64,000 bases of DNA, taken from the NCBI RefSeq assembly GCF_019050325.1, contig NZ_VOMB01000002.1, positions 186,001 through 250,000 of the forward strand. The letters are read 5' to 3'. Origin of the DNA: [Mycobacterium] fortunisiensis (GTDB taxonomy: Bacteria; Actinomycetota; Actinomycetes; Mycobacteriales; Mycobacteriaceae). Within the stretch, counting starts at the first letter, position 1; each line of letters starts with the position of its first letter. Below are positions 19,562-27,966 of the stretch, piece by piece. Position numbers and translations under genes: made by a program. The notes under the pieces were generated by a model, which worked only from the letters and a program-made list of their open reading frames with translations, was not told where the DNA came from and did not search any database.

Positions 19562-20383
19562 TCAGCCGATGAACCTGAGATCAGAGATGGTGCCGCTGGC
19601 CACCAACATGATGTAGAAGTCGGTGAGTACCAGGGTGCCCAGCGTGATCCAGGCGAACTGCATGTGGCGGGTGTTGAGCTTGCTCACCTGAGTCCAGATC
19701 CAGTACCGGACAGGGTGTTTGGAGAAGTGCTTGAGCCGGCCGCCGGTGACGTGCCGGCACGAGTGGCAGGACACCGTGTAGATCCACAACAGGATCACGT
19801 TGCCGACCAGGATGATGTTGCCCAGGCCGAAGCCGAAACCGGACGGGGAATGGAATGCGGTGATCGCGTCGTAGGTGTTGACCAGGGAGATGAGCACCGC
19901 GGCGTAGAAGAAGTACCGGTGCACGTTCTGCATGATCAGCGGAAGTCGGGTCTCCCCGGTGTATTTCGCGTGTGGTTCGGCCACCGCGCAGGCGGTCGGC
20001 GACTGCCACACCGACCGGTAGTACGCCTTGCGGTAGTAGTAACACGTCAGCCGGAAGGCCAACAGGAATGGCAGTGAGATGAACGCCATGGGGATGAACC
20101 AGGGCAGATCGCCCACCCACTGGCCGAAGTGACTGGATCCGGGCGCGCACGCCGTGCTGACGCAGGGCGAATAGAACGGCGTCAGGTAGTGGTAATCCGC
20201 CACCCAGTACGCGCTGCCCCAGAACGCCCGGATCGTCGCGTAGATGACGAACGCGGCAAGCCCCAGATTGGTCAATAGTGGTGCCTGCCACCACCGATCG
20301 GTCCGTAGGGTGCGTTGGGGTATCTGCGCGCGGGTGGGCGAGAAGACCCCGGTCGCGCGACGGTCAGCGGTGGGTGCGCTCAC
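19562..20383 (-). CDS. sdhC: Succinate dehydrogenase 1 membrane anchor (SdhC, Rieske-type Sdh1)
   Basis: 273 residues with about five membrane helices, longer than classical SdhC or SdhD. It replaces both anchors and carries electrons to menaquinone. Mycobacterial Sdh1 is known from cryo-EM to hold a membrane-embedded Rieske-type [2Fe-2S] cluster. The segment SCHSCRHVTGGR, at the end of a helix, offers clustered Cys and His ligands, and YSPCVSTACAPG is a second Cys-containing loop; assignment of exact ligands is my inference. It is preceded by the small first gene of the operon and followed 62 bp later by sdhA. Confidence 0.9.
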   Translation of the reverse strand: MSAPTADRRATGVFSPTRAQIPQRTLRTDRWWQAPLLTNLGLAAFVIYATIRAFWGSAYWVADYHYLTPFYSPCVSTACAPGSSHFGQWVGDLPWFIPMAFISLPFLLAFRLTCYYYRKAYYRSVWQSPTACAVAEPHAKYTGETRLPLIMQNVHRYFFYAAVLISLVNTYDAITAFHSPSGFGFGLGNIILVGNVILLWIYTVSCHSCRHVTGGRLKHFSKHPVRYWIWTQVSKLNTRHMQFAWITLGTLVLTDFYIMLVASGTISDLRFIG

Positions 20384-20435
20384 GGTTCCCTTTCTCCAGG
20401 TTCAGTTGTCTGTCGGGCGGCAACCGCCCGCGAGC

Positions 20436-20732
20436 TCAGCGGTATCCGCCGAGACCCTCGTCAGCGACGTCCTGCCAGAACTCGCTGCCGTATTGGGTGT
20501 CGGGGATGCCGATCTTCTCGCGGGTCGGTTGTTGGCGTGTCACGCCGTGACGCATCTCCAACTCTTCGGCGTCGATGTCCAACCGCTCGATGTCGTTGAG
20601 GATCCGCTCGGCGTCGTTCGTCACTCGGCGCATGGCAGGGGAATCCCCGTATTTCGACGCCAACGTGCTGACGCACCGGCGCATATCGCCGATCAACTTG
20701 TGCAGTTCAGAGAACTCGGTAGTGGTGGACAA
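20436..20732 (-). CDS. Conserved small protein, first gene of the sdh1 operon (Rv0250c-like)
   Basis: 98 residues, soluble, mostly helical, with an acidic C-terminus (DVADEGLGGYR). The start is TTG at 20732 with AGGAGG just upstream at a short spacing of about 4 nt. It resembles the conserved small protein that heads the sdh1 operon in mycobacteria (Rv0250c family). It is transcribed first in the operon, so it may have a role in assembly or regulation of Sdh1; its function is not known to me. Confidence 0.75.
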   Translation of the reverse strand: MSTTTEFSELHKLIGDMRRCVSTLASKYGDSPAMRRVTNDAERILNDIERLDIDAEELEMRHGVTRQQPTREKIGIPDTQYGSEFWQDVADEGLGGYR

Positions 20733-20789
20733 GTGACCTCCTCGGGCTGAAGGTGTCAGGGCTCACAGTACGACACCCAATGCTAGCCA

Positions 20790-20821
20790 CATCACGATCG
20801 GGACGTGATGCACATCACGTC
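20790..20821. promoter_or_regulatory. CRP-like palindrome upstream of the sdh1 operon
   Basis: GACGTGATG-CA-CATCACGTC (20802-20821) is a 9-bp perfect inverted repeat containing GTGA-N6-TCAC, the core of CRP/FNR-type operators. A further CATCACG at 20790-20796 pairs with the left arm (7-bp arms, 7-bp spacer), giving three half-sites. The centre is about 80 bp upstream of the first sdh1 gene and 120 bp upstream of the divergent gene at 20932, so either or both could be controlled. Confidence 0.7.
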
Positions 20822-20931
20822 GAAACGGTGCGACCGTGCACGTCCGGAGCGGATCGGCGTCCCGGCCATATTGTTGATCGTGTTGACACCACGCCTGGCC
20901 ACATGGCGTGGGTGAGGACCTTGGAGGTTCG

Positions 20932-21690
20932 ATGAGCGAGACCCCGTTGCAGGACCGGGCCGCGACGCTGTTGGCGCTGCACCGGCCGGGCAACCCCGTT
21001 GTGCTGCCGACGGTCTGGGATGCCTGGTCGGCGACGCTGGCCGTCGATGCGGGTTTCTCCGCGCTCACCGTCGGTAGTCACCCGGTGGCCGATTCCATCG
21101 GCAAGGCCGACGGCGAGGTGATGACCTTCGACGATCTGTTGACCCGGGTCCGCCAGATCACCGATGCGGTCGAGGTGCCGGTCTCGGTGGATATCGAGTC
21201 CGGGTACGGACAACGCCCGCAGCGGCTGATCGAGGGCCTGCTCGACGTCGGGGCCGTCGGCTTGAACATCGAGGACACCGTGCACAAGGAGGGCAAGCGG
21301 CTGCGCAGCGCGGCCGAGCACGCCGAGTTGGTGGGGCAGTTGCGGGCGGCCGCCGACGCCGCCGGGGTGCACGTGGTGATCAACGCGCGCACCGACATGT
21401 TCCTGCGCAAAGACGGTGATGCGGGTGATCGCGTGGATCGGGCAGTCGCCCGGCTGTCCGAGGCGGCCGCGGCCGGCGCCGATTCACTGTTCCCGGCCGG
21501 GTTGGCCGATCCAGAAGGGTTGGCGCGCTTCGTCTCCGCAGTCTCGCTGCCGGTCAGCGTGACCGTCCCGCCCGATACGGCCGATCTCGCCGCGCTCACC
21601 GAACTCGGTGTCGGGCGCATCACCTTCGGGCCGTTCCTGCAGGCGGCGCTGAGCGCACAGGCCAAGCGGGTGCTGGCGCGCTGGCGGTAA
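20932..21690 (+). CDS. Isocitrate lyase / PEP mutase superfamily protein
   Basis: 252 residues; the ATG at 20932 is preceded by GGAGG. This is a TIM-barrel protein of the carboxyvinyl-carboxyphosphonate phosphorylmutase / isocitrate lyase superfamily. Typical segments are PTVWDAWSATLAVDAGFSA, the metal-binding SVDIESGYG, GLNIEDTVHKEG, NARTDMF and a late GVGRITFGPF. The KKCGH loop of true isocitrate lyases is absent, so it is more likely a 2-methylisocitrate-lyase-like or C-C/C-P lyase of unknown substrate. It is divergent from sdh1 and shares its regulatory region. Confidence 0.75.
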   Translation: MSETPLQDRAATLLALHRPGNPVVLPTVWDAWSATLAVDAGFSALTVGSHPVADSIGKADGEVMTFDDLLTRVRQITDAVEVPVSVDIESGYGQRPQRLIEGLLDVGAVGLNIEDTVHKEGKRLRSAAEHAELVGQLRAAADAAGVHVVINARTDMFLRKDGDAGDRVDRAVARLSEAAAAGADSLFPAGLADPEGLARFVSAVSLPVSVTVPPDTADLAALTELGVGRITFGPFLQAALSAQAKRVLARWR

Positions 21691-21780
21691 GCATCACCGA
21701 TCGGCGATTTTGGGCAAACTGCCCGCTCTCGGCGGTCAATCTGTGCCAATAATGACCCAGGGATACGTCGAGCAGGTGGG

Positions 21781-22278
21781 ATGCAGGCGATGGGGTGGCG
21801 CGCAGGACAGGCAGTGGCGTTGACGGTAGCCGGCGCAGTGGTGCTCAGCGGGGCCGGTACGGCGCCCGCAACGGCGTCGACGATGGTGCCGTTGTCGAAT
21901 CACATCCGGCAGTGCGATTTCGTGGAGGGTCAGTTCCTCGACGGGATGGGCGCGGGCACCGGGAACGGATTTGCCGACATCGGGTCCGATGGCGCGCAGG
22001 TCAGTGCCCGGGTGACTCTGCAATCGGCGCGGCCGGACACCGAGTATCGGGTCCGGCTCATCCAGTTGCCCCGGTCGTCGGTGGCGACCTGCAGTGCTGG
22101 TGATCCAGGCGTGTCCAGCGGGATATTGCACACCGATGCCAGCGGCACGTCCACCATCACGGTCTCCGGGCCCGAGGTCGACGGCACCACGGCGGCCTGG
22201 GTGGTGGTCGAAGGCCCACCGGCACCGGGGCGCATCCGTAGCGACGTGTACAGCACGGACTACCCGGTCAAAGTCTGA
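21781..22278 (+). CDS. Exported mycobacterial protein of unknown function
   Basis: 165 residues with a clear signal peptide (VALTVAGAVVLSGAG, cleavage near ATAS). The mature part is about 130 residues with two Cys (IRQCDF and VATCSAG) that could form a disulfide, and a beta-rich pattern. The start could also be the ATG at 21790. No family is recognised; it looks like the small secreted proteins common in mycobacteria. It is convergent with the EamA exporter and separated from it by a strong hairpin. Confidence 0.65.
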   Translation: MQAMGWRAGQAVALTVAGAVVLSGAGTAPATASTMVPLSNHIRQCDFVEGQFLDGMGAGTGNGFADIGSDGAQVSARVTLQSARPDTEYRVRLIQLPRSSVATCSAGDPGVSSGILHTDASGTSTITVSGPEVDGTTAAWVVVEGPPAPGRIRSDVYSTDYPVKV

Positions 22279-22291
22279 GGCCGGCGAAATG

Positions 22292-22316
22292 GAGTGGAAT
22301 CCCGTGGATTCCACTC
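22292..22316. terminator. Bidirectional hairpin between convergent genes
   Basis: Perfect 11-bp arms GAGTGGAATCC and GGATTCCACTC with a CGT loop, lying 13 bp after the exported-protein stop and overlapping the last bases of the EamA gene. There is no U-run, as is usual for mycobacterial intrinsic terminators. Confidence 0.75.
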
Positions 22317-23223
22317 ACCGCAGCCGAATTCGGACGGCCAGCGCGGCGCACCCGATCACTGCGGCTCCGCCGAGTGCGGTGGACCAGGTCAGTCCTTCGT
22401 GCAGCAGTAGCGCCGCCCAGCCGATGGTCAATACCGGTTGGATCAGCTGCACCTGGCTCACCTGGGTCATCGGCCCGATGGCCAGGCCGCGGTACCAGGC
22501 GAAGAAGCCCAGATACATGCTGACCGCCGCCAGGTAGCCGAACGCGGCCCATTGCGCCGGCGTGGCGTGTGGCGGCTGTTGCGCGACCGCTACCGCGGTC
22601 AGGGCGGCCATCACCGGCGCTGCGACCACCAGCGCCCAGGACACTGTCTGCCAGGCGCCGAGTTCCCTCGCGAGCAGGCCACCTTCGGCATATCCGATCG
22701 CGGCCGCCAGCACCGCGCCGAACAGCAACAGGTCAGCCCAGCGCAGGTGGCCGAGCCCGGCGCCGTGCAGCATCGCGAACACGACGGCGGCCAGCGCGCC
22801 GGCCGAAGCCATGACCCAGAAAGCGGCCGGCGGACGTTCGTGACCGCGCAGTACGGCGCACACCGCGGTGGCCGCCGGTAGCAGTGCGACGACAACGGCG
22901 CCGTGGCCGGCCGGCACGACGGTGAGCGCATAGGAGGTCAGCAACGGGAAGCCGGCGACGACGCCGCCGGCCACCACGGTGAGTCGAACCCACTGTCGGC
23001 GGGTGGGCAGCGCCTGCCGGGTTGCGGCCAGTGCGGCGCCGGCGATGGCGGCGGCGGCCACGGCTCGTCCGGCGCCGATGAACAGCGGGGAGAGTCCGCC
23101 GATGGCGACCTTGGTGAACACGATGGTGAACGAGAAGGCGGTCACCCCCAGCAGTCCCCACCCGAGCCCGGAGCCCGATAGCGCTAAAGCATTCTGGCGA
23201 GTAGCGCTACTCTGTATCAACAT
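22315..23223 (-). CDS. EamA (DMT) family transporter
   Basis: Up to 302 residues with ten hydrophobic segments in two EamA repeats (LGWGLLGVTAFSFTIVFTK at the start, a second repeat from about residue 150). Family members export amino acids or other metabolites. If translation starts at the ATG at 23223, that codon overlaps the start of the divergent MocR gene within the same CATG; a start further in is possible but has no obvious ribosome site. EamA exporters are often controlled by an adjacent MocR regulator, which fits here. Confidence 0.8.
   Translation of the reverse strand: MLIQSSATRQNALALSGSGLGWGLLGVTAFSFTIVFTKVAIGGLSPLFIGAGRAVAAAAIAGAALAATRQALPTRRQWVRLTVVAGGVVAGFPLLTSYALTVVPAGHGAVVVALLPAATAVCAVLRGHERPPAAFWVMASAGALAAVVFAMLHGAGLGHLRWADLLLFGAVLAAAIGYAEGGLLARELGAWQTVSWALVVAAPVMAALTAVAVAQQPPHATPAQWAAFGYLAAVSMYLGFFAWYRGLAIGPMTQVSQVQLIQPVLTIGWAALLLHEGLTWSTALGGAAVIGCAALAVRIRLR
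23179..23211. promoter_or_regulatory. Paired TAGCGCTA palindromes, likely MocR operator
   Basis: TAGCGCTA occurs at 23179-23186 and again within the 12-bp perfect palindrome AGTAGCGCTACT at 23200-23211, centres 23 bp apart (about two helical turns). They lie immediately upstream of the MocR start and inside the N-terminal codons of the EamA gene as annotated. Two equally spaced identical palindromes suggest binding by a dimeric GntR/MocR regulator. Confidence 0.6.
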
Positions 23224-24634
23224 GGATAACGATAGCACTGAGCGCATCGTGTCCGGCCTGCGTCGGTGGATCGCCAACGCCACCCCCGGCGCGCAGCTGC
23301 CGTCGAACCGGGCGCTGGTGGCCGAATACGGGGTCAGTCCGGTGACGGTGGCCAAGGCCATGCGAAGCTTGCGTGCCCTCGGGCTGGTCGAAAGCCGGCC
23401 TGGGGTAGGTACTTTCGTGCGTGCCAGCCGTGCCGCCCGGTTGCCCGACTACGGCTGGCAGACCGCTGCGTTGCGGTCGCCGCACGCGCGCATCCCGGAT
23501 TTGTCGACACCGCTGCGCGATGCGCCTCCGGACGTGATCGCCATGCACTCCGGCTATCCCGTCCGCGAACTGCTGCCTCAGCGGCTGGTCCGGGCGGCCC
23601 TGACGCGGGCCGCCCGTGCCGATGCCGCGCTGAGCCCGGCGCCCGCGGCGGGTCGGCCCGATCTGCAGGCCTGGTTCGCCCAGGAATTGGGAGAAGCCTT
23701 CGGGGCCGGCGTCACCCCGCCAACGGCCCGTGAGGTGATCGTCCTGCCCGGCAGCCAGAGCGGGTTGAGCTCGATCTTTCGCGCGCTGGTGGGTTTCGGG
23801 CAGCCGATGCTGATCGAGTCGCCCAGTTACTGGGGCGCGATCCTGGCCGCGGCGCAGTGCGGGGTGCGGCTGGTGCCGGTGCCGAGCGGCCCGAATGGCC
23901 CTGAGCCCGAGGAGCTTTCGCGGGCCTTCGGCGAAACCGGGGCCCGGGTGTTCTACGCGCAGCCCACATTCGCCAATCCCACTGGTGCCCAGTGGGATCC
24001 CGAACGTGCCGGGCAGATTCTCGATGTGGTCCGTGGGCACGGCGCCTTTCTGGTCGAGGACGATTGGGCACACGATTTCGGCATCGAGGGAAACGTGCGG
24101 CCGGTGGCCGCATCCGATGACGCAGGCCACGTCATCTATCTGCGGTCGCTGACCAAGAGTGTGTCGCCGGCCATCCGGGTGGCCGCGATGGTGGTCCGGG
24201 GCCCGGCGCGGGACCGGATACTGGCCGACCGGGGTGCCGAAGCGATGTATGTCAGTGGCGTGTTGCAGGCCGCAGCGCTCGACGTGGTCACCCAGCCGGC
24301 CTGGCGGACCCACCTGCGTGATCTGCGGCAGCAGCTGCGGGCCCGGCGCGATCTGCTGATCGAGGCCCTGGCGCAGCATGTGCCCGGCGCCGTGCTGGAG
24401 CACGTTCCGCGCGGCGGGCTGCACCTGTGGCTTCGCCTGCCCGACGCGGTCGATCTGGCGCGCCTGGTGCGTGATTGTGAAGCCGGGTCGGTCCTGGTGG
24501 CCGCGGGGGACGAGTGGTTTCCGGCCGAGCGCTGCGGGCCCTACCTGCGCCTCAACTACTGCGGACCCGATCCGCAGCGTTTCGGCGAGGGCTGCCGGAT
24601 TCTCGGCCGGGCTCTGGCCGACCAGCTGGATTGA
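23222..24634 (+). CDS. MocR-type (GntR/aminotransferase) transcriptional regulator
   Basis: 470 residues. The N-terminal 75 residues form a GntR winged helix (LPSNRALVAEYGVSPVTVAKAMRSL, GLVESRPGVGTFV). The rest is a class I aminotransferase-like domain with the PLP lysine in SLTKSVSP near residue 315 and the Asn-Pro-Thr/Asp loop at QPTFANPTGAQ and EDDWAHDF. MocR proteins sense PLP or amino-acid adducts and usually regulate a neighbouring transport or PLP gene; the divergent EamA exporter is the obvious target. The start at 23222 lies in the same CATG as the EamA start. Confidence 0.88.
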   Translation: MDNDSTERIVSGLRRWIANATPGAQLPSNRALVAEYGVSPVTVAKAMRSLRALGLVESRPGVGTFVRASRAARLPDYGWQTAALRSPHARIPDLSTPLRDAPPDVIAMHSGYPVRELLPQRLVRAALTRAARADAALSPAPAAGRPDLQAWFAQELGEAFGAGVTPPTAREVIVLPGSQSGLSSIFRALVGFGQPMLIESPSYWGAILAAAQCGVRLVPVPSGPNGPEPEELSRAFGETGARVFYAQPTFANPTGAQWDPERAGQILDVVRGHGAFLVEDDWAHDFGIEGNVRPVAASDDAGHVIYLRSLTKSVSPAIRVAAMVVRGPARDRILADRGAEAMYVSGVLQAAALDVVTQPAWRTHLRDLRQQLRARRDLLIEALAQHVPGAVLEHVPRGGLHLWLRLPDAVDLARLVRDCEAGSVLVAAGDEWFPAERCGPYLRLNYCGPDPQRFGEGCRILGRALADQLD

Positions 24635-24671
24635 CGCGACCGGATTGCCTCGACGACATCGTCAAACCTCA

Positions 24672-24701
24672 CCGCCGCGCAACCTCACATGTGCGCGGCG
24701 G
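24672..24701. terminator. GC-rich hairpin between the MocR gene and nirB
   Basis: Perfect 10-bp arms CCGCCGCGCA and TGCGCGGCGG with a 10-nt loop, 37 nt after the MocR stop and 75 nt before nirB. It is best read as an L-shaped (no U-tract) terminator for the regulator gene; a regulatory role in the nirB leader is less likely because nirB appears to be leaderless. Confidence 0.55.
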
Positions 24702-24764
24702 CGACCGTGAGCACTCCGTGACGGGCGCTTCACACGGCGCGACATTTCGGCAACTTCGGGTTCC

Positions 24765-24776
24765 TAACCTCGCCGT
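24765..24776 (+). promoter_or_regulatory. -10 box for a leaderless nirB transcript
   Basis: TAACCT (TANNNT consensus) at 24765-24770 is followed by six bases and then the nirB ATG at 24777. This is the spacing expected if transcription starts on the A of the ATG. No Shine-Dalgarno sequence precedes the ATG, which supports a leaderless mRNA. GlnR and NnaR are known to activate nirBD in M. smegmatis; I could not define their boxes here. Confidence 0.55.
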
Positions 24777-27362
24777 ATGTCGTCAACACAGAACGTCGTG
24801 GTCATCGGACACGGCATGGTGGGCCACCGCTTCGTCGAGGCGTTGCGGTCGCGCGACGCCGCGGGCGCGTGGCGGGTCACCGTCCTGTCCGAAGAAGCAG
24901 ACGCCGCATATGACCGGGTGGGCCTGACCGGCTACACCGAACATTGGGACCGCACCCAGCTGGCCCTGCCCGGCAACGACTATGCCGGTGACGACCTGGT
25001 CGATCTGCGGCTGGGTTGTGCGGTGGCCGAGATCGACCGGGAGACCAAGACCGTGCACACGGTCGACGGCCAGAGCTTCGGCTATGACGCGTTGGTGCTG
25101 GCCACCGGTTCGTACGCGTTCGTGCCACCGGTGCCGGGCCACGACCTGCCGCACTGCCACGTCTACCGCACCCTCGACGACCTGGACGCCATCCGGGACG
25201 GCGCCCGGGCCGCGATGGACACCAAGACGCCGGTCGGAGCGGTGATCGGTGGCGGTCTGCTCGGTCTGGAAGCCGCCAACGCGCTGCGCGCCTTCGGGCT
25301 GACCACACACGTCCTGGAGATGTCGCCGCATCTGATGTCCGCCCAGCTCGATCCGGCCGGCGGTGCCCTGCTCAACCGGATGATCCGGGGTCTGGGGATC
25401 CAGGTGCACACCGGTGTCGGCACCGAGAGCATCCACCCGGTGCAGCGGCACAAGCCGCTGAAGAAGTCCAAGAACGACGACTCGGTCCGGCTGTCGCTCA
25501 ATGACGGCAGCAGCATCGATGCGTCCGTGGTGGTGTTCGCCGCCGGTGTGCGTCCGCGTGACGAACTGGCCCGCAAAGCCGGCTTGGACATCGCGCAGCG
25601 CGGCGGTGTGATGACCGATCTGTCGTGTGTGACAAGCGATCCCAGCATCTACGCGATCGGCGAGGTGGCGGCCATCGAGGGCCGGTGTTACGGCCTGGTC
25701 GGCCCGGGCTACACCTCCGCGGAGGTGGCCGTGGACCGGCTGCTCGGCGGCGAGGCCGAATTCCCCGAGGCCGACATGTCCACCAAGCTCAAGCTGCTCG
25801 GGGTGGATGTGGCCAGTTTCGGTGACGCCCAGGGGCGCACGCCCAACTGCCTGGACGTCGTCGTCAACGACCCGGTGAAGAAGACGTACGCCAAGCTGGT
25901 GCTCTCCGACGACGCCAAGACGCTGCTCGGCGGCATCCTGGTCGGCGACGCGTCGGCCTACGGTGTGCTGCGTCCGATGGTGGCCAGCGAGCTGCCTGGT
26001 GACCCGCTATCACTGATCGCCCCGGCAGCCGAAGGCGGCGCGGCGACCCTGGGTGTGGGGGCGCTGCCCGACATCGCCCAGATCTGCTCCTGCAACAACG
26101 TCACCAAAGGTGATCTGAAGGAAGCCATTTGCGGAGGCTGCGACGATGTGCCCAGCCTGAAGAAGTGCACGCTGGCCGGCACGTCGTGCGGGTCCTGTGT
26201 GCCGCTGCTCAAGCAGCTGCTGGAGGCCGAGGGGGTCGAGCAGTCCACGGCGTTGTGCGAGCACTTCAGCCAGTCCCGCGCCGAGCTCTTCGAGATCATC
26301 AGCGCCACCGAGATTCGCACCTTTTCCGGTCTGATCGAGAAGTTCGGCACCGGAAAGGGTTGCGACATCTGCAAACCCACGGTCGCCTCGATCCTGGCGT
26401 CGACGAGCTCCGATCACGTGCTCTCCGGGGAGCAGGCCTCGCTCCAGGATTCCAACGACCACTTCCTGGCCAACATCCAGAAGAACGGCAGCTACTCGGT
26501 GGTGCCGCGGTCGCCGGGCGGTGAGATCACCCCGGAGCAGTTGATCCTGATCGGTGAGATCGCCAGGGATTTCGACCTTTACACCAAGATCACCGGTGGC
26601 CAGCGCATCGACATGTTCGGCGCCCGGGTGGATCAGCTGCCCGAGATCTGGCGCCGGCTGGTCGAGGGCGGCATGGAATCCGGCCACGCCTACGGCAAGT
26701 CCCTGCGCACCGTGAAGAGTTGCGTGGGCAGCACCTGGTGCCGGTACGGGCAGCAGGATTCGGTGAACATGGCCGTCGAGATCGAGAAGCGGTACCGGGG
26801 CCTGCGCGCGCCGCACAAGATCAAGATGGCCGTGTCGGGGTGTGCGCGTGAATGTGCCGAGGCGCAAAGCAAAGACGTCGGCATCATTGCCACCGAACAG
26901 GGCTGGAACCTCTATGTCTGCGGCAACGGTGGCATGTCGCCCCGGCACGCCCAGTTGCTGGCCGGTGATCTCGACGACGAGACCCTGATCCGCTACATCG
27001 ACCGCTTCCTGATGTTCTACATCCGTACCGCCGATCGGCTGCAGCGCACGGCGCCGTGGCTGGAGGCGATGGATGGGGGGCTCGACCACCTGCGCGACGT
27101 CGTGTGCAACGACTCGCTCGGTCTGGCTTCGGAGTTCGAGGCGGCCATGGAGCGTCACGTCGACGGTTACGCCTGTGAATGGAAGGGCGTGCTGGAGGAC
27201 TCCGAGAAGTTGTCGCGCTTCGTCTCGTTCGTCAACGCCCCCGGTGTCGACGATCCCACCGTCACGTTCACCGAGCGCGCGGGCCGCAAGGTCCCGGCCC
27301 CGGCCGAGCAGGCGGTACCCATCGGAATGCCCACGATCCGTTCGCTACAGGAGGCGCCATGA
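24777..27362 (+). CDS. nirB: Assimilatory NADH-dependent nitrite reductase large subunit
   Basis: 861 residues, cytoplasmic; reduces nitrite to ammonium. The N-terminal FAD/NAD reductase half runs to about 410 (VVVIGHGMVGHRFVEAL, then a second nucleotide fold at VGAVIGGGLLGLEAANALR). A BFD-like [2Fe-2S] domain (CSCNNV, GTSCGSC) lies near 430-480. The sulfite/nitrite-reductase domain ends in the siroheme/[4Fe-4S] ligands KSCVGSTWCRYG and SGCARECAEAQ. Its stop overlaps the nirD start (ATGA). Siroheme would come from the nearby CbiX-type chelatase. The mRNA is probably leaderless. Confidence 0.95.
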   Translation: MSSTQNVVVIGHGMVGHRFVEALRSRDAAGAWRVTVLSEEADAAYDRVGLTGYTEHWDRTQLALPGNDYAGDDLVDLRLGCAVAEIDRETKTVHTVDGQSFGYDALVLATGSYAFVPPVPGHDLPHCHVYRTLDDLDAIRDGARAAMDTKTPVGAVIGGGLLGLEAANALRAFGLTTHVLEMSPHLMSAQLDPAGGALLNRMIRGLGIQVHTGVGTESIHPVQRHKPLKKSKNDDSVRLSLNDGSSIDASVVVFAAGVRPRDELARKAGLDIAQRGGVMTDLSCVTSDPSIYAIGEVAAIEGRCYGLVGPGYTSAEVAVDRLLGGEAEFPEADMSTKLKLLGVDVASFGDAQGRTPNCLDVVVNDPVKKTYAKLVLSDDAKTLLGGILVGDASAYGVLRPMVASELPGDPLSLIAPAAEGGAATLGVGALPDIAQICSCNNVTKGDLKEAICGGCDDVPSLKKCTLAGTSCGSCVPLLKQLLEAEGVEQSTALCEHFSQSRAELFEIISATEIRTFSGLIEKFGTGKGCDICKPTVASILASTSSDHVLSGEQASLQDSNDHFLANIQKNGSYSVVPRSPGGEITPEQLILIGEIARDFDLYTKITGGQRIDMFGARVDQLPEIWRRLVEGGMESGHAYGKSLRTVKSCVGSTWCRYGQQDSVNMAVEIEKRYRGLRAPHKIKMAVSGCARECAEAQSKDVGIIATEQGWNLYVCGNGGMSPRHAQLLAGDLDDETLIRYIDRFLMFYIRTADRLQRTAPWLEAMDGGLDHLRDVVCNDSLGLASEFEAAMERHVDGYACEWKGVLEDSEKLSRFVSFVNAPGVDDPTVTFTERAGRKVPAPAEQAVPIGMPTIRSLQEAP

Positions 27363-27730
27363 CCGTGCTCGACGACCGCAATGATGTCAACGCCGGAGTG
27401 GGGCAGGTGTGGACGACGGCATGCGCGTACGACTTCCTGATCCCGGGGCGCGGCGTGGCCGTGCTGCTGCCCGATGGCGCTCAGGTGGCACTGTTCCGGC
27501 TCGATGACGGCACGCTGCACGCCGTGGGGAACATCGACCCGTTCTCCGGGGCAGCCGTGATCTCGCGGGGCTTGACCGGGGACCGGGGCGGACGTGCCAC
27601 GGTGCAGTCACCGATCAAGAAACAGGCGTTCGCCTTCGATGACGGCAGCTGCCTGGACGATTCCGCGGTGTCCATTCCGGTGTACCGGACCCGGGTCACC
27701 GCCGAGGGCATGGTTCAGGTCGCGGGCTGA
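27359..27730 (+). CDS. nirD: Nitrite reductase small subunit
   Basis: 123 residues. A Rieske-like ferredoxin fold without the Cys/His cluster ligands, as is normal for NirD (VWTTACAYDFLIPGRGVAVLL near the start). It pairs with NirB. The ATG overlaps the nirB stop by 4 bp, and GGAGG inside the end of nirB serves as its ribosome site. The last 16 bp overlap the 3' end of a convergent helix-turn-helix gene. Confidence 0.92.
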   Translation: MTVLDDRNDVNAGVGQVWTTACAYDFLIPGRGVAVLLPDGAQVALFRLDDGTLHAVGNIDPFSGAAVISRGLTGDRGGRATVQSPIKKQAFAFDDGSCLDDSAVSIPVYRTRVTAEGMVQVAG

Positions 27731-27966
27731 TCGGCCGCACGGCTCCAGTGGGCATCGCGCCCCTGGAGCTTGCGGCGTTCCACGTCGCCGCGACGCTCCA
27801 GCACCGTGAGGTTGCGGTAGACGGATTCGATGACGACCGGGGCATGGAAATGCGCATGCATGTCGTCACGTAGCTGTGCGGTGGTCATCGGCCGTGAGGT
27901 GCGTTCCAGGGCGTGGAGCAGGTGCTGACGCAGGTGTTCGGCCGAGACCCGGTTACCGGGTCGCAC
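27715..27966 (-). CDS. Small winged-helix DNA-binding protein
   Basis: 83 residues from a GTG at 27966. The pattern (LRQHLLHALERTSRPMTTAQL, then VYRNLTVLERRGDVERRKL) is a lone winged helix-turn-helix resembling the DNA-binding half of Fur- or MarR-type repressors, without a ligand or dimer domain. It overlaps the end of nirD by 16 bp on the opposite strand, and its start lies in the 3' end of a degenerate frame. Possible regulator of the nitrogen block; no direct evidence. Confidence 0.6.
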   Translation of the reverse strand: MRPGNRVSAEHLRQHLLHALERTSRPMTTAQLRDDMHAHFHAPVVIESVYRNLTVLERRGDVERRKLQGRDAHWSRAADQPAT

